Of a stretch of 64,000 nt of DNA, positions 43,167 to 52,117 are shown one piece after another. Source of the stretch: Neobacillus sp. DY30 (GTDB lineage Bacteria; Bacillota; Bacilli; Bacillales; Cytobacillaceae); contig NZ_CP126093.1 in assembly GCF_030123065.1 (NCBI RefSeq), positions 2,546,001-2,610,000 of the forward strand. The letters run 5' to 3'. A program made the translations under genes and the position numbers. The stretch's first letter is position 1, and every line of letters begins with the position of its first letter. The notes under the pieces are model-generated. The model did no database searches, had not been told where the DNA came from, and saw only the letters and a program-made list of their open reading frames with translations.

Positions 43167-43826
43167 ATGTTTACCGGTATTATTGAAGAATTAGGAGTGG
43201 TAGCAAATATCCAGCGAACAGGTGAATCATTTGTTCTGACCATCCAAGCAAGAAAAATACTAGAGGATGTTCATCTCGGTGACAGTATTGCGGTTAACGG
43301 CGTATGTCTTACGGTTACTACTTTTACCGCTGGTCAGTTTACGGTAGATGTTATGCCAGAAACCGTTAAAGCGTCGAGCTTACAGTTTTTGAAGCGCGGC
43401 TCAAAAGTAAATTTAGAACGTGCAATGGCAGCCGGGGGAAGATTTGGCGGTCACTTTGTTTCCGGCCATATCGATGGAACAGGAATGATAAAAAGTAAGA
43501 GACCTATCGAAAATGCCGTTTATTATGAAATTGAAGCCTCACAAGAAATCCTGCAGTATGTAATCGAAAGAGGTTCCATAGCGGTTGATGGGACAAGCCT
43601 TACTGTATTTGGTGTATCAGATGATGCTTTTACTCTTTCTCTAATCCCTCATACCTTGACTGAAAGTATCATTGGTCTTAAGGGTTCAGGCGACATTGTC
43701 AATTTAGAATGTGACATGATTGGCAAGTATGTGGGCCATTTTTTAACGAGCAGACAAAATAATGGAAACAAAAAAAGTTCATCCAGTATTAGTACGAGCT
43801 TTTTAGAAGAACATGGGTTTGCTTAA
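43167..43826 (+). CDS. ribE: Riboflavin synthase, alpha chain
   Basis: A 219-residue enzyme joining two 6,7-dimethyl-8-ribityllumazine molecules into riboflavin. It is an internally duplicated protein: barrel 1 begins MFTGIIEELG with VNGVCLTVT, and barrel 2 carries GGRFGGHFVSGHIDGTG and VDGTSLTV. AAGGAG sets the start. It is the first gene behind the FMN riboswitch, where Bacillus operons usually have ribD. Confidence 0.96.
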   Translation: MFTGIIEELGVVANIQRTGESFVLTIQARKILEDVHLGDSIAVNGVCLTVTTFTAGQFTVDVMPETVKASSLQFLKRGSKVNLERAMAAGGRFGGHFVSGHIDGTGMIKSKRPIENAVYYEIEASQEILQYVIERGSIAVDGTSLTVFGVSDDAFTLSLIPHTLTESIIGLKGSGDIVNLECDMIGKYVGHFLTSRQNNGNKKSSSSISTSFLEEHGFA

Positions 43827-43850
43827 TTACATAGAAAGGGGAGAATAATC

Positions 43851-44978
43851 GTGTTTGATAAAATTGAAGATGCCTTGATCGATTTACAAAAAGGGAAAGT
43901 TATCATCGTTTGTGATGATGAGGACCGGGAAAACGAAGGTGACTTTGTCTCCTTAGCCGAAAAAGCAACACCAGAGGTAATTAATTTAATGGCTACTCAT
44001 GGTAGAGGATTGATCTGTATTCCAATTGAGGAGGAATTGGCGCAGAAATTGGAACTGTTACCAATGGTTGCAGTTAATACAGATGAACATGGCACAGCCT
44101 TTACTGTCAGTATTGACCATAAATTTACTACCACAGGGATATCAGCGTTTGAACGTTCCGCAACGGTATTAAGTATGCTCGACCCAGAAGCAAAGCCTTC
44201 TGATTTTAAAAGGCCTGGCCATATTTTCCCTTTGATTGCAAAAAAAGGAGGGGTCTTGAGAAGAACAGGACACACCGAAGCAGCAGTGGATTTAGCAAAA
44301 CTATGCGGATCTCAGCCTGCTGGGGTGATTTGTGAAATCATGAATGAGGATGGAACCATGGCACGTGTTCCGGAGCTGCGGAAAATTGCCGATGAACTTG
44401 ACGTAAAAATGATCACCATTAAAGATTTGATTGAATATCGCAATAAAAAAGACAAGCTGGTTAAACGTGAAGTTGAAATCAACCTGCCCACGGAATTTGG
44501 TGAATTTAAGGCAGCTGGATATTCAAACGTCATTGATGGTAAAGAGCATTTAGCGTTAATAAAAGGTGAGATTAATCCTGAGAATCCTATCCTTGTCCGT
44601 GTCCATTCCGAGTGTTTAACGGGTGATGTTTTCGGTTCATACCGCTGTGATTGCCGCTCGGAACTGCATGCCGCATTAAGTCAAATTGAAAGAGAAGGTA
44701 ATGGAGTCCTCCTTTATATGCGTCAGGGCAGTAGTCTAGTCAATAAATTGCGGACATATGAGCAGCTAGAAGATCACCATACTGTTGAGTCAGATGAAAA
44801 TGGAGCAGAATTACGTGAGTTTGGTATTGGGGCTCAGATATTAAAGGATTTAGGGATTAGCAAAATGAAATTGTTAACCAATAACCCGCGCAAAATAAAA
44901 GGAATTAAAGGATTTGATCTTGAAGTCGTTGAGACAGTAGCTTTGCAAATGGAAATCAACGAGGAAAAGGTAAAATAA
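43851..44978 (+). CDS. ribBA: RibBA: DHBP synthase with divergent GTP cyclohydrolase II domain
   Basis: A 375-residue fusion. The N-terminal half, 3,4-dihydroxy-2-butanone-4-phosphate synthase, is canonical ([33 protein letters not shown]). The C-terminal half keeps the GCH II zinc Cys set ([14 protein letters not shown]) and NNPRK. But the GTP-site motif RQEGRGIGL is reduced to RQGSSL, and the following loop is four residues shorter, with ADLRD/ADERD changed to AELRE. By E. coli RibA numbering from memory, Tyr105 and Arg128 equivalents remain while Glu92-Gly97 are lost. GTP cyclohydrolase activity is therefore doubtful. The GTG start at 43851 follows AAAGGGGAG. Confidence 0.93.
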   Translation: MFDKIEDALIDLQKGKVIIVCDDEDRENEGDFVSLAEKATPEVINLMATHGRGLICIPIEEELAQKLELLPMVAVNTDEHGTAFTVSIDHKFTTTGISAFERSATVLSMLDPEAKPSDFKRPGHIFPLIAKKGGVLRRTGHTEAAVDLAKLCGSQPAGVICEIMNEDGTMARVPELRKIADELDVKMITIKDLIEYRNKKDKLVKREVEINLPTEFGEFKAAGYSNVIDGKEHLALIKGEINPENPILVRVHSECLTGDVFGSYRCDCRSELHAALSQIEREGNGVLLYMRQGSSLVNKLRTYEQLEDHHTVESDENGAELREFGIGAQILKDLGISKMKLLTNNPRKIKGIKGFDLEVVETVALQMEINEEKVK

Positions 44979-45008
44979 AAACTAAACAAAATTGTTGGAG
45001 GTATTAAA

Positions 45009-45476
45009 ATGGGACATATTTATGAAGGTAATTTAGTAGGAACTGGTTTAAAGATAGGAATTGTTGTAGGTCGTTTTAACGAATTTATTACAAGTAAATT
45101 ATTAAGTGGTGCGCAGGACGCCCTTAAAAGACATGGTGTAAGCGAAGAAGAAGTTGAAATTGCTTGGGTACCAGGTGCATTCGAAATACCTTTAGTGGCT
45201 CAAAAAATGGCCAATAGCAAAAAATATGACGCTGTTATTACGTTAGGAACTGTAATTCGCGGATCCACACCACATTTTGACTATGTATGTAATGAAGTTG
45301 CCAAGGGTGTATCAAGAATTAATTTAGATAGCGGCATTCCTGTTATATTCGGCGTATTAACAACAGAATCTATTGAACAGGCAATTGAACGCGCAGGAAC
45401 GAAGGCAGGAAATAAAGGCTGGGATGTTGCAACTGGTGCTATCGAAATGGCAAATTTATTGCGTAGTTTCGAATAA
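45009..45476 (+). CDS. ribH: 6,7-dimethyl-8-ribityllumazine synthase
   Basis: A 155-residue lumazine synthase that condenses DHBP with 5-amino-6-ribitylaminouracil and assembles into a 60-mer in Bacillus. Motifs are [52 protein letters not shown] (catalytic His) and [26 protein letters not shown] precedes the ATG. It is the last gene of the operon and has no clear terminator before the cobalamin leader begins about 90 bp on. Confidence 0.97.
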   Translation: MGHIYEGNLVGTGLKIGIVVGRFNEFITSKLLSGAQDALKRHGVSEEEVEIAWVPGAFEIPLVAQKMANSKKYDAVITLGTVIRGSTPHFDYVCNEVAKGVSRINLDSGIPVIFGVLTTESIEQAIERAGTKAGNKGWDVATGAIEMANLLRSFE

Positions 45477-45565
45477 TAAAAAGATTTTTGACGAAATTTG
45501 CGCAAAAATATAGCTTTCATTTTTATTTACTATATAATAAGTCTATCATAAAAAAATAATTGAAG

Positions 45566-45735
45566 AATAGGTGCTGAAAATCTTAATGGTTTTTAGCTTA
45601 AAAGGGAAGTTGGTTAAAATCCAACGCGGTCCCGCCACTGTAAATGGGAGCAACCTGCAAAATGTCACTGTCCAATGAGATGGGAAGACGCAGGAAGCAA
45701 TGACCATAAGCCAGGAAACCTGCCTAATTCTTGTG
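45566..45735 (+). ncRNA. Cobalamin riboswitch
   Basis: The B12-box region reads GCCACTGTAAATGGGAGCAA with upstream CGCGGTCC, followed by GATGGGAAGACGCAGGAAGC and AAGCCAGGAAACCTGCC, all hallmark blocks. It precedes the corrinoid salvage operon, so AdoCbl should repress the operon. Confidence 0.96.
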
Positions 45736-45808
45736 CCCCAAAAAGAACCTACGAGGATAGGGAGGTGTGGACGACTAGAGTCATTTAAATATGGCATTTA
45801 ATCAAACC

Positions 45809-45842
45809 AACATCTCTACCTTCCGTGGAGATGTTTTTTTTG
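45809..45842 (+). terminator. Cobalamin riboswitch terminator
   Basis: AACATCTC (45809-45816) and GAGATGTT (45828-45835) with a 9-T tail. Confidence 0.85.
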
Positions 45843-45845
45843 TTT

Positions 45846-46027
45846 GGCTGTGTTGAAGAACACTGATGATTTTAGAACCTGTTGATTGGAGCGGAAGGCG
45901 CTTGACTCCTGCGGGATGCACGAGCTGAGTGAGACCCCGCAGGTCGGAACGACCGAGGAGGCTCACGGGCGAGCCCGCGGAAAGCATAGCGCCTGGAGCG
46001 CAAATCAACAGTCAAATTAACACAACC
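45846..46027. repeat. Palindromic intergenic repeat, copy 2 (182 bp)
   Basis: The ends are GGCTGTGTTG and TTAACACAACC; inner arms are CTGTTGATTGGAGCGGAAG and GGAGCGCAAATCAACAG. The GC-rich centre (GACTCCTGCGGG, GACCCCGCAGG, CGAGGAGGCTCACGG) is clearly related to the copy at 6383-6566. It begins 3-4 bp after the riboswitch terminator's T-run and ends about 70 bp before btuF. Confidence 0.88.
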
Positions 46028-46095
46028 TTTTGGTTAAATTTATAGGGCGCTTTTTTTTGTGATGTATTTTGACGGTAGTCATAGGGGGAAGAAAA

Positions 46096-47058
46096 ATGAA
46101 AAAATTATCATCATTATTATTCATTCTGTTGTTAGCCTTTGGTGTATTAACAGCATGTGGTGAACAGAAAGAAAGTGTAAAAGATGAAGGAAACAGCAGC
46201 ACAGAGCAAAAAGCAGCGGAAACCGCTTATCCTGTAACCATTAAAGACGCAGTAGATAATAAGGTTACGATTGAGGAAAAGCCAGAAAAAATCGTATCAT
46301 TGATTCCAAGTAATACAGAGATTGCTTTTGCCCTTGGACTTGGAGAGCAAGTTGTAGGTGTTTCCGATTTTGATAATTATCCTGAAGAAGCCGCAACAAA
46401 AGAGAAAATCGGCGGAATGGAAATAAATATCGAAAAAATAATCTCATTACAGCCAAATCTGGTGTTAGCACACGCTTCCGCAATGAATGGGACAAATGGA
46501 CTGCAACAGTTAAGAGACGCTGGGTTGACCGTTTTAGTAGTAAATGACGCCCAAAATTTTGAACAGATCTATGATTCAATTGCGATGATTGGAAAGGCAA
46601 CGGGTGAAAATAAGAAAGCAGAAGAATTAATTAAAGGTATGCAAGATAAATTAGCCGAAATTAAAGCCAAGGCTGGAGAAATCAAAGAAAAGAAAAAAGT
46701 GTTTGTAGAGGTATCTCCTGCTCCTGAAGTCTACACAACTGGAAAAAACACCTTTATGGATGATATGATTAGTTTGATTAATGCCGAAAATATTGCAAAT
46801 GATCAAGAAGGCTGGATTAAAATCGATCAAGAAGTGATGATTGATCGAAATCCAGATGTTATCATTACTACATATGGCTTTTATACAGAAAATGCCGCAC
46901 AGCAGGTATTAGAGAGACAAGGCTGGGAAAATGTGAATGCTGTTAAGAATAAGCAAGTCATCGATGTAGACTCTGATCGAGTGACCCGCTCTGGCCCAAG
47001 GATTGTTGAAGGAGTAGAGGATCTTGCAAAGGCTGTTTATCCGGAAGTTTTTAAATAA
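46096..47058 (+). CDS. btuF: Corrinoid ABC transporter substrate-binding lipoprotein
   Basis: A 320-residue class III periplasmic-type binding protein. A lipoprotein signal ends at LTACGE. The two lobes follow, with 'EKIVSLIPSNTEIAFALGLGEQVVGVSDFDNYPEEA' and 'VIITTYGFYTENAAQQVLERQGWENVNAVKNKQVIDVDSDRVTRSGPR'. ATG 46096 follows AGGGGGAAG. On sequence alone it could bind iron-siderophores; the B12 riboswitch and downstream genes make corrinoid binding likely. Confidence 0.92.
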   Translation: MKKLSSLLFILLLAFGVLTACGEQKESVKDEGNSSTEQKAAETAYPVTIKDAVDNKVTIEEKPEKIVSLIPSNTEIAFALGLGEQVVGVSDFDNYPEEAATKEKIGGMEINIEKIISLQPNLVLAHASAMNGTNGLQQLRDAGLTVLVVNDAQNFEQIYDSIAMIGKATGENKKAEELIKGMQDKLAEIKAKAGEIKEKKKVFVEVSPAPEVYTTGKNTFMDDMISLINAENIANDQEGWIKIDQEVMIDRNPDVIITTYGFYTENAAQQVLERQGWENVNAVKNKQVIDVDSDRVTRSGPRIVEGVEDLAKAVYPEVFK

Positions 47059-48082
47059 TAAAATAGTAGCCTATGTACTTGCGGGAAGCTTCCTTCTCGT
47101 CTCAGCTTTATTAGGAATTTCGATAGGAACCGTTTCGGTTCCTATCTTTACGATTATTGAAATCATGATGTCAAAGCTCTTTGGATCGATTTCACTTGAT
47201 CAAATTGACCCGATGTTTTCAAGTATTGTTTTAAATATTCGGTTGCCTCGAGTCATTTTGGCCGGTTTAGTAGGAGCGTCTCTCGCTATCGCAGGTGCAG
47301 CCTTTCAAGGACTTTTACGGAATCCGTTAGCGGACCCATATACATTAGGCGTATCATCCGGTGCATCCGTTGGGGCCGTACTCACGTTGTTTTTTCAATT
47401 ATCAATCCCTATAATCGGAAGCTATACCCTTCCGTTACTCAGCATTTTGTTTTCATGGGCTACGATTTTTTTAGTACTCGCATTCGCTCGTAAAATTGAA
47501 CGCTCAATGAGAGTAGAAACCATTATCCTTACGGGAATTATTTTTAGTTCTTTTCTCGGAGCCTTTATTTCACTAATGATTGCCTTAACTGGAGATGAGC
47601 TGCGACAAATTATTGGCTGGTTATTAGGCAGTGTTTCGATGAGAGGCTGGGAATACATACGAATTATTTTACCTTTTTTTGTGCTAGGTTCCATTATACT
47701 TATTTTCAATGCGAAAGAATTAAATGCCATGTCCTTTGGTGAGGAACGCGCCCACCATTTAGGGGTAAATGTTCATAGAAGAAAGCTGATTATCTTAACG
47801 GCGGGATCGATCGTAACTGGCGCTGCGGTTGCGGTTTCAGGAACAATTGGTTTTGTTGGGCTGGTAATTCCGCACCTTTCCAGATTATTATGGGGTCCAG
47901 ACCATAGACACCTGCTTCCATTATCAATCCTTACCGGAAGCGGATTTTTAATTCTAGCGGATTTAGTCTCGAGAACGATTATTTCTCCAACAGAGTTACC
48001 GATAGGAGTCATAACTGCACTAATTGGTGCTCCGGTATTTGCATTAATCCTATTACAGAGAAGAATGGAAAGAAGTGGATAG
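47024..48082 (+). CDS. btuC: Corrinoid ABC transporter permease
   Basis: A 352-residue FecCD-family permease with about ten TM helices. Family motifs are RLPRVILAGLVGASLAIAGAAFQGLLRNPLADPYTLGVSSGA and GTIGFVGLVIPHLSRLLWGPDHRHLLP. The TTG at 47024 follows GAAGGAG by 9 bp, and the first codons overlap the end of btuF by 35 bp. It would form the import channel with two BtuD-type ATPases. Confidence 0.93.
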   Translation: MQRLFIRKFLNNKIVAYVLAGSFLLVSALLGISIGTVSVPIFTIIEIMMSKLFGSISLDQIDPMFSSIVLNIRLPRVILAGLVGASLAIAGAAFQGLLRNPLADPYTLGVSSGASVGAVLTLFFQLSIPIIGSYTLPLLSILFSWATIFLVLAFARKIERSMRVETIILTGIIFSSFLGAFISLMIALTGDELRQIIGWLLGSVSMRGWEYIRIILPFFVLGSIILIFNAKELNAMSFGEERAHHLGVNVHRRKLIILTAGSIVTGAAVAVSGTIGFVGLVIPHLSRLLWGPDHRHLLPLSILTGSGFLILADLVSRTIISPTELPIGVITALIGAPVFALILLQRRMERSG

Positions 48083-48086
48083 AGGG

Positions 48087-49553
48087 ATGCTTAAACTTCA
48101 ACATGTTGCTGGCGGGTATTCAAATGACTATATAGTGAAGGATATTTCTTTTGAAGTCCAAAAAGGTGAATTATTTGGTATCCTAGGACCTAATGGCAGC
48201 GGGAAGACTACATTATTAAAAATGATTAGCGGAATCCTGCCATTTGTAAAAGGTGATATCTTTATTAAAGGCAAAGGGCTGAAGGAGTATAATTCCAAAC
48301 AGCTTGCTCAAATTGTGGCTGTTTTGTCTCAGCATTCCTCACAATCGTTTTCTTATACCGTAAAAGAAACGGTTTCACTTGGCCGCTATGCCCATCAAAC
48401 CGGCTGGTTTCAGACCTGGGGAGAAAAGGACGAAAAGATTGTACAACGGGTCATGAAGCAGACAGGTATCACCTCATTACAAAATAAAGCGATACAAGAG
48501 TTATCCGGCGGGGAAAAACAACGGGTATTTTTAGCACAAGCCCTTGCGCAAGAACCTGAAATCCTCCTATTAGATGAACCGACAAACCATTTAGATTTAT
48601 CCTATCAAAAAGAATTATTGGATTTATTAAAGAATTGGACGGCAGAAACAGGACTGACAGTCTTATCTATTTTTCATGATTTAAATCTTGCAGGCTTATA
48701 TTGTGATCGATTACTGCTGCTCGAAAATGGCAGCATTAATATTAACCATATTCCGAACGAAGTGCTTAGAGAAGACAGAATACGAGAGGTTTATCATACT
48801 GAGATTCAGAAGCAGCCTCACCCTAGAGTACCAGCACCTCAAATGGTATTATTACCTGAAGAGAGGCAGGAGAAGAAGAAATTACAGATAGATGAAGATA
48901 TGTTACGTGTAACAAATGAATTTATTGAATTAACCTCACCGGTTCCATTAAGAACAATGTCTTCAGGTGTTGTAGGGTCCGGAACAGGCTGGCACCATAC
49001 GTTTGTTAACCGACATGTTGGAAAAGACTATAATTGCAGCGATCATCGAAGGGAAATGGCCGCTTTTTTAAAAGAAAATGGCTTTGAACCTTCTGAAACA
49101 GTAGGAATGATGACAGCAGTTTTCCTGGACGATATAACATGTAAGTATTTTGAAGGGACTGGATTCTCACTATTGGTGGTCGTTACAGCAGGTGTTGGAA
49201 ACGCCATAGATGCTTCCAAAAGTGAGCAGCATACATTTGAACAGGTGCCTGGCACCATCAATACTTGGATCTTCGTTAATGGTGAATTAACCGAGGAAGC
49301 TTTTATCCAAAGTATTATGACCGCTACAGAAGCAAAAACAAAAGCACTCCATGATTTAAGTATAATGGATTCGGTGACAGGCACCATTGCGACCGGTACT
49401 TCAACAGATAGTATTTTGATTGCCGCTACACAGTCCGGTGAGCTATTGGAGTATGCAGGTACCATTACTCCGTTAGGTAAATTAATTGGTAAAGCCGTAT
49501 ATGAATGCACGCTTGAGGGTATTCGAAAATCACAAAAAAGGAAAAGAGTATGA
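48087..49553 (+). CDS. BtuD-CbiZ fusion: corrinoid importer ATPase with adenosylcobinamide amidohydrolase
   Basis: A bidomain protein of about 488 residues. Residues 1-250 form an ABC ATPase (Walker A GPNGSGKTT, signature LSGGEKQR, Walker B ILLLDEPTNHLD). Residues about 280-488 match CbiZ (SSGVVGSGTGWHHTFVNRHV, MMTAVFLDD, TGTIATGTSTDSILIAATQSG), which hydrolyses the aminopropanol arm of Ado-cobinamide to adenosylcobyric acid. Import and remodelling are thus joined in one chain. The start is uncertain: ATG 48087, or GTG 48075, which overlaps btuC by 8 bp. It ends in an ATGA overlap with cbiB. Confidence 0.9.
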   Translation: MLKLQHVAGGYSNDYIVKDISFEVQKGELFGILGPNGSGKTTLLKMISGILPFVKGDIFIKGKGLKEYNSKQLAQIVAVLSQHSSQSFSYTVKETVSLGRYAHQTGWFQTWGEKDEKIVQRVMKQTGITSLQNKAIQELSGGEKQRVFLAQALAQEPEILLLDEPTNHLDLSYQKELLDLLKNWTAETGLTVLSIFHDLNLAGLYCDRLLLLENGSININHIPNEVLREDRIREVYHTEIQKQPHPRVPAPQMVLLPEERQEKKKLQIDEDMLRVTNEFIELTSPVPLRTMSSGVVGSGTGWHHTFVNRHVGKDYNCSDHRREMAAFLKENGFEPSETVGMMTAVFLDDITCKYFEGTGFSLLVVVTAGVGNAIDASKSEQHTFEQVPGTINTWIFVNGELTEEAFIQSIMTATEAKTKALHDLSIMDSVTGTIATGTSTDSILIAATQSGELLEYAGTITPLGKLIGKAVYECTLEGIRKSQKRKRV

Positions 49554-50533
49554 TGATCTATCATTTAATTGCAATTAGTATTGCGTATATTATTGATAGG
49601 CTTGTAGGTGATCCACCCCATTGGCCGCATCCTGTAAGATGGATAGGAACGTTGATTTCATTCATGGAGAAACGTTTAAATCATGGGAAAAATAGAAGAT
49701 TAAAAGGGGTGGCAATGCTCCTTTTTGTTTTATTGACGGTATTATTTTTTGTACTTTTGTTAATCAAAATCTTTTATCAGATTCATCCTATTGCAGGCAT
49801 TGCCATTGAAAGTATGGTTATTGCGGCAACGATAGCACAAAAAAGTCTAAAAGAAGCTGCTCTTGATGTACATGCCCCATTGGAGGAAGGGAATTTGACA
49901 GAAGCAAGAATGAAACTATCTTACATCGTTGGCAGAGATACGGATACATTGAATGAAAGTGAAATCGCACGGGGAGCAATCGAAACGGTTGCAGAAAATA
50001 CAAGTGATGGAGTTACTGCGCCATTGTTTTGGGCTCTGATAGGGGGAGCGCCGCTGGCAATGGTTTATCGTGCTACAAACACCTGTGATTCAATGGCAGG
50101 TTATTTGAATGAGAGGTTTAAAGATTTCGGCTGGGCGTCTGCTAAATGGGATGATGTTATGAATTGGATTCCGAGCAGGATAACAGGAATTTTAATGTTA
50201 GTAGGAACAAAGCCTTTGAGAATTGAGTATTCAAGGGCATGGAAAATATTATTCCGAGATGCCAAGAAGCACCCGAGCCCAAACAGCGGCTGGGGGGAAG
50301 CGGCAGTTGCTGCTATTTTGGGGATTCAGCTTGGCGGCATTAATTATTACAAAGGAGTCGTTTCAAACCGGGCAAAGATGGGGGAGCCATTAGTTCCCAT
50401 CCAGGCAAACCATATTTTATTGGCCAATAACATCTTAGATAAAACAGTCTTTTTATTTTTAGTATTGTTATGGATAGGAGGGATATTTGTTGAATTTGCC
50501 TTCACATGGTTCAAATCCGCAGCACCTTTTTAA
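49550..50533 (+). CDS. cbiB: Adenosylcobinamide-phosphate synthase CbiB
   Basis: A 327-residue integral membrane enzyme that attaches (R)-1-amino-2-propanol phosphate to adenosylcobyric acid. Motifs are DRLVGDPPHWPHPVRWIG, ETVAENTSDGVTAPLFWALIGGAPLAMVYRATNTCDSM, WDDVMNWIPSRITG and PSPNSGWGEAAVAAILGIQLGG. The start overlaps the fusion gene's stop by 4 bp. It acts directly after CbiZ and CobD in the remodelling route. Confidence 0.95.
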   Translation: MMIYHLIAISIAYIIDRLVGDPPHWPHPVRWIGTLISFMEKRLNHGKNRRLKGVAMLLFVLLTVLFFVLLLIKIFYQIHPIAGIAIESMVIAATIAQKSLKEAALDVHAPLEEGNLTEARMKLSYIVGRDTDTLNESEIARGAIETVAENTSDGVTAPLFWALIGGAPLAMVYRATNTCDSMAGYLNERFKDFGWASAKWDDVMNWIPSRITGILMLVGTKPLRIEYSRAWKILFRDAKKHPSPNSGWGEAAVAAILGIQLGGINYYKGVVSNRAKMGEPLVPIQANHILLANNILDKTVFLFLVLLWIGGIFVEFAFTWFKSAAPF

Positions 50534-51566
50534 ATCGATGGGACTTTCACTTCCAAACAAATATAAAGATTTTAGTGCAAATATTAATCCACTAGGTCCG
50601 CCGCCTGCCCTTAAAGAGAAATGGAATGATTTTTATCATGAAATCTCCGTATATCCAGATCCATTTGCTGAAAAGCTTAGGAATAAGATTGCTGAAAAAG
50701 AACAAATTTCTGTTGATTCTATTCTAATTGGAAATGGAGGAGCGGAACTTATAACCCTCGTTGCAAGGTTTCTTTCAGAAAAAAAGGTTGTAGTGACAGA
50801 GCCGTCTTTTTCTGAATATGAAAAGGCATGTCGTGCTAACGGATGTGAGATACAGTATCATCAATTAACGGAACCTAATTTTGAGTTAAGGATGGATGAG
50901 TTACTTCCAAACTTGAAGGGTGCAGGGGCTTTATTCTTATGTAATCCAAACAATCCTACCGGTATTCAATATCCAGTGTCCACTGTTATTTCGATCATAC
51001 AGGAGTGTAAAAAACAAAATTGTTATGTGATTCTGGATGAAGCTTTCTATGATTTCTTACTAGACTATGAATCTTATTTCCCTTGTATAAATAAGTTCTC
51101 AAATTTAATTATTATACGGTCGATGACAAAAATGTTTGGTATTCCAGGGCTTCGACTAGGGTATCTGGCTGCAGACCCAGCCTTAATTATGAAAATTAGC
51201 AAACACCAGCCTCATTGGAGCATCAATACCATTGCCTTATTGGCAGGTGAACTGTGTTTACATAATGAGGATTATGTTAAGAGAACTAAATTCTATATTT
51301 CGGAAGAACGGAAGAGATTGTTTACATTTTTTAAAAAGAATAATTTTGAGAATACATCGTCACAAGTTAATTTTTATTTGTTACGAGACCCCAATCTTCA
51401 GGAACAAACCACATTTTTTGAATTCCTATTACACAAGGGGATTATTCCGCGCCATACCTATAATTTCCCGGGCTTGGATGGAAAATGGCTGCGCTTTGCT
51501 ATAAAAAGTAAGGAAGAAAATAGTCAATTAATGGAGGTATTGTTGGAATGGCGGCAGCGTCATTAA
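50490..51566 (+). CDS. cobD: L-threonine-O-3-phosphate decarboxylase CobD
   Basis: A 358-residue PLP enzyme of aminotransferase fold class I that makes aminopropanol phosphate for CbiB. The PLP-binding region includes FLCNPNNPTGIQYPVSTV, VILDEAFYDFL and the lysine loop RSMTKMFGIPGLRLGYLAAD. TTG 50490 lies at the better distance from AGGAGG (TTG 50487 is also possible). It overlaps cbiB by 44 bp. HisC-like aminotransferases share the fold; the context favours CobD. Confidence 0.9.
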   Translation: MNLPSHGSNPQHLFKSMGLSLPNKYKDFSANINPLGPPPALKEKWNDFYHEISVYPDPFAEKLRNKIAEKEQISVDSILIGNGGAELITLVARFLSEKKVVVTEPSFSEYEKACRANGCEIQYHQLTEPNFELRMDELLPNLKGAGALFLCNPNNPTGIQYPVSTVISIIQECKKQNCYVILDEAFYDFLLDYESYFPCINKFSNLIIIRSMTKMFGIPGLRLGYLAADPALIMKISKHQPHWSINTIALLAGELCLHNEDYVKRTKFYISEERKRLFTFFKKNNFENTSSQVNFYLLRDPNLQEQTTFFEFLLHKGIIPRHTYNFPGLDGKWLRFAIKSKEENSQLMEVLLEWRQRH

Positions 51567-52117
51567 TCTTTATTACGGGCGGGGTAAGAAGCGGGAAAAG
51601 CAGTTTTGCTGAAAAAGTTGCTTTAGAACTTTCACTAAAAAATGGCAGTCGATTAAACTATTTAGCAACCGGCGTCGCCTCCGACCCAGAAATGCGAGAA
51701 CGAATCGCAAAACATCAGAGTGACCGAGAGGCAGGAAAGTTTCATTGGAGAACCGTTGAACAGTCACAAAGTATTGGTCAGATTGCAGATATTTTTTACA
51801 AAGAAGATATTATTCTGCTCGATTGTGTGACGACCCTATTAAATAATGAACTGTTTTCTTCCAATCAAAAATGGGATCAGCTTTTCTTAGCACATGTAAT
51901 GAAAACGATCATCACAGGTATAAATAGTATACGAGAGAGAGCAAAAGTGTTAATTGTTGTCAGCAATGAAGTTTTCTTTGAGTCGATTGCAGAGAATGAA
52001 CTTGTTTTCTCGTATGCACAAATTCTTGGAAAAATCCATCAACAGTTGGTAAAAAACGCTGATCAAGCCTTTTTGGTTGAAGCAGGAATACCCATCAACA
52101 TGAAGGGAGTTAAGTAA
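51548..52117 (+). CDS. cobU: Adenosylcobinamide kinase / guanylyltransferase CobU
   Basis: A 189-residue bifunctional enzyme giving AdoCbi-GDP. The P-loop is GGVRSGKSSFAE (residues 10-21), followed by LNYLATGVASDPEMRERIAKHQSDRE, with the His that takes the guanylyl group near HQSDR, and LLDCVTTLLNNELF. It overlaps cobD by 19 bp and shares its last base with the cobQ start. Confidence 0.94.
   Translation: MAAASLIFITGGVRSGKSSFAEKVALELSLKNGSRLNYLATGVASDPEMRERIAKHQSDREAGKFHWRTVEQSQSIGQIADIFYKEDIILLDCVTTLLNNELFSSNQKWDQLFLAHVMKTIITGINSIRERAKVLIVVSNEVFFESIAENELVFSYAQILGKIHQQLVKNADQAFLVEAGIPINMKGVK

Noticed and set aside
44312..44533. Minus-strand ORFs across the rib and B12 operons
   Set aside because: They lie opposite conserved enzymes, have no RBS and show no recognisable protein features.
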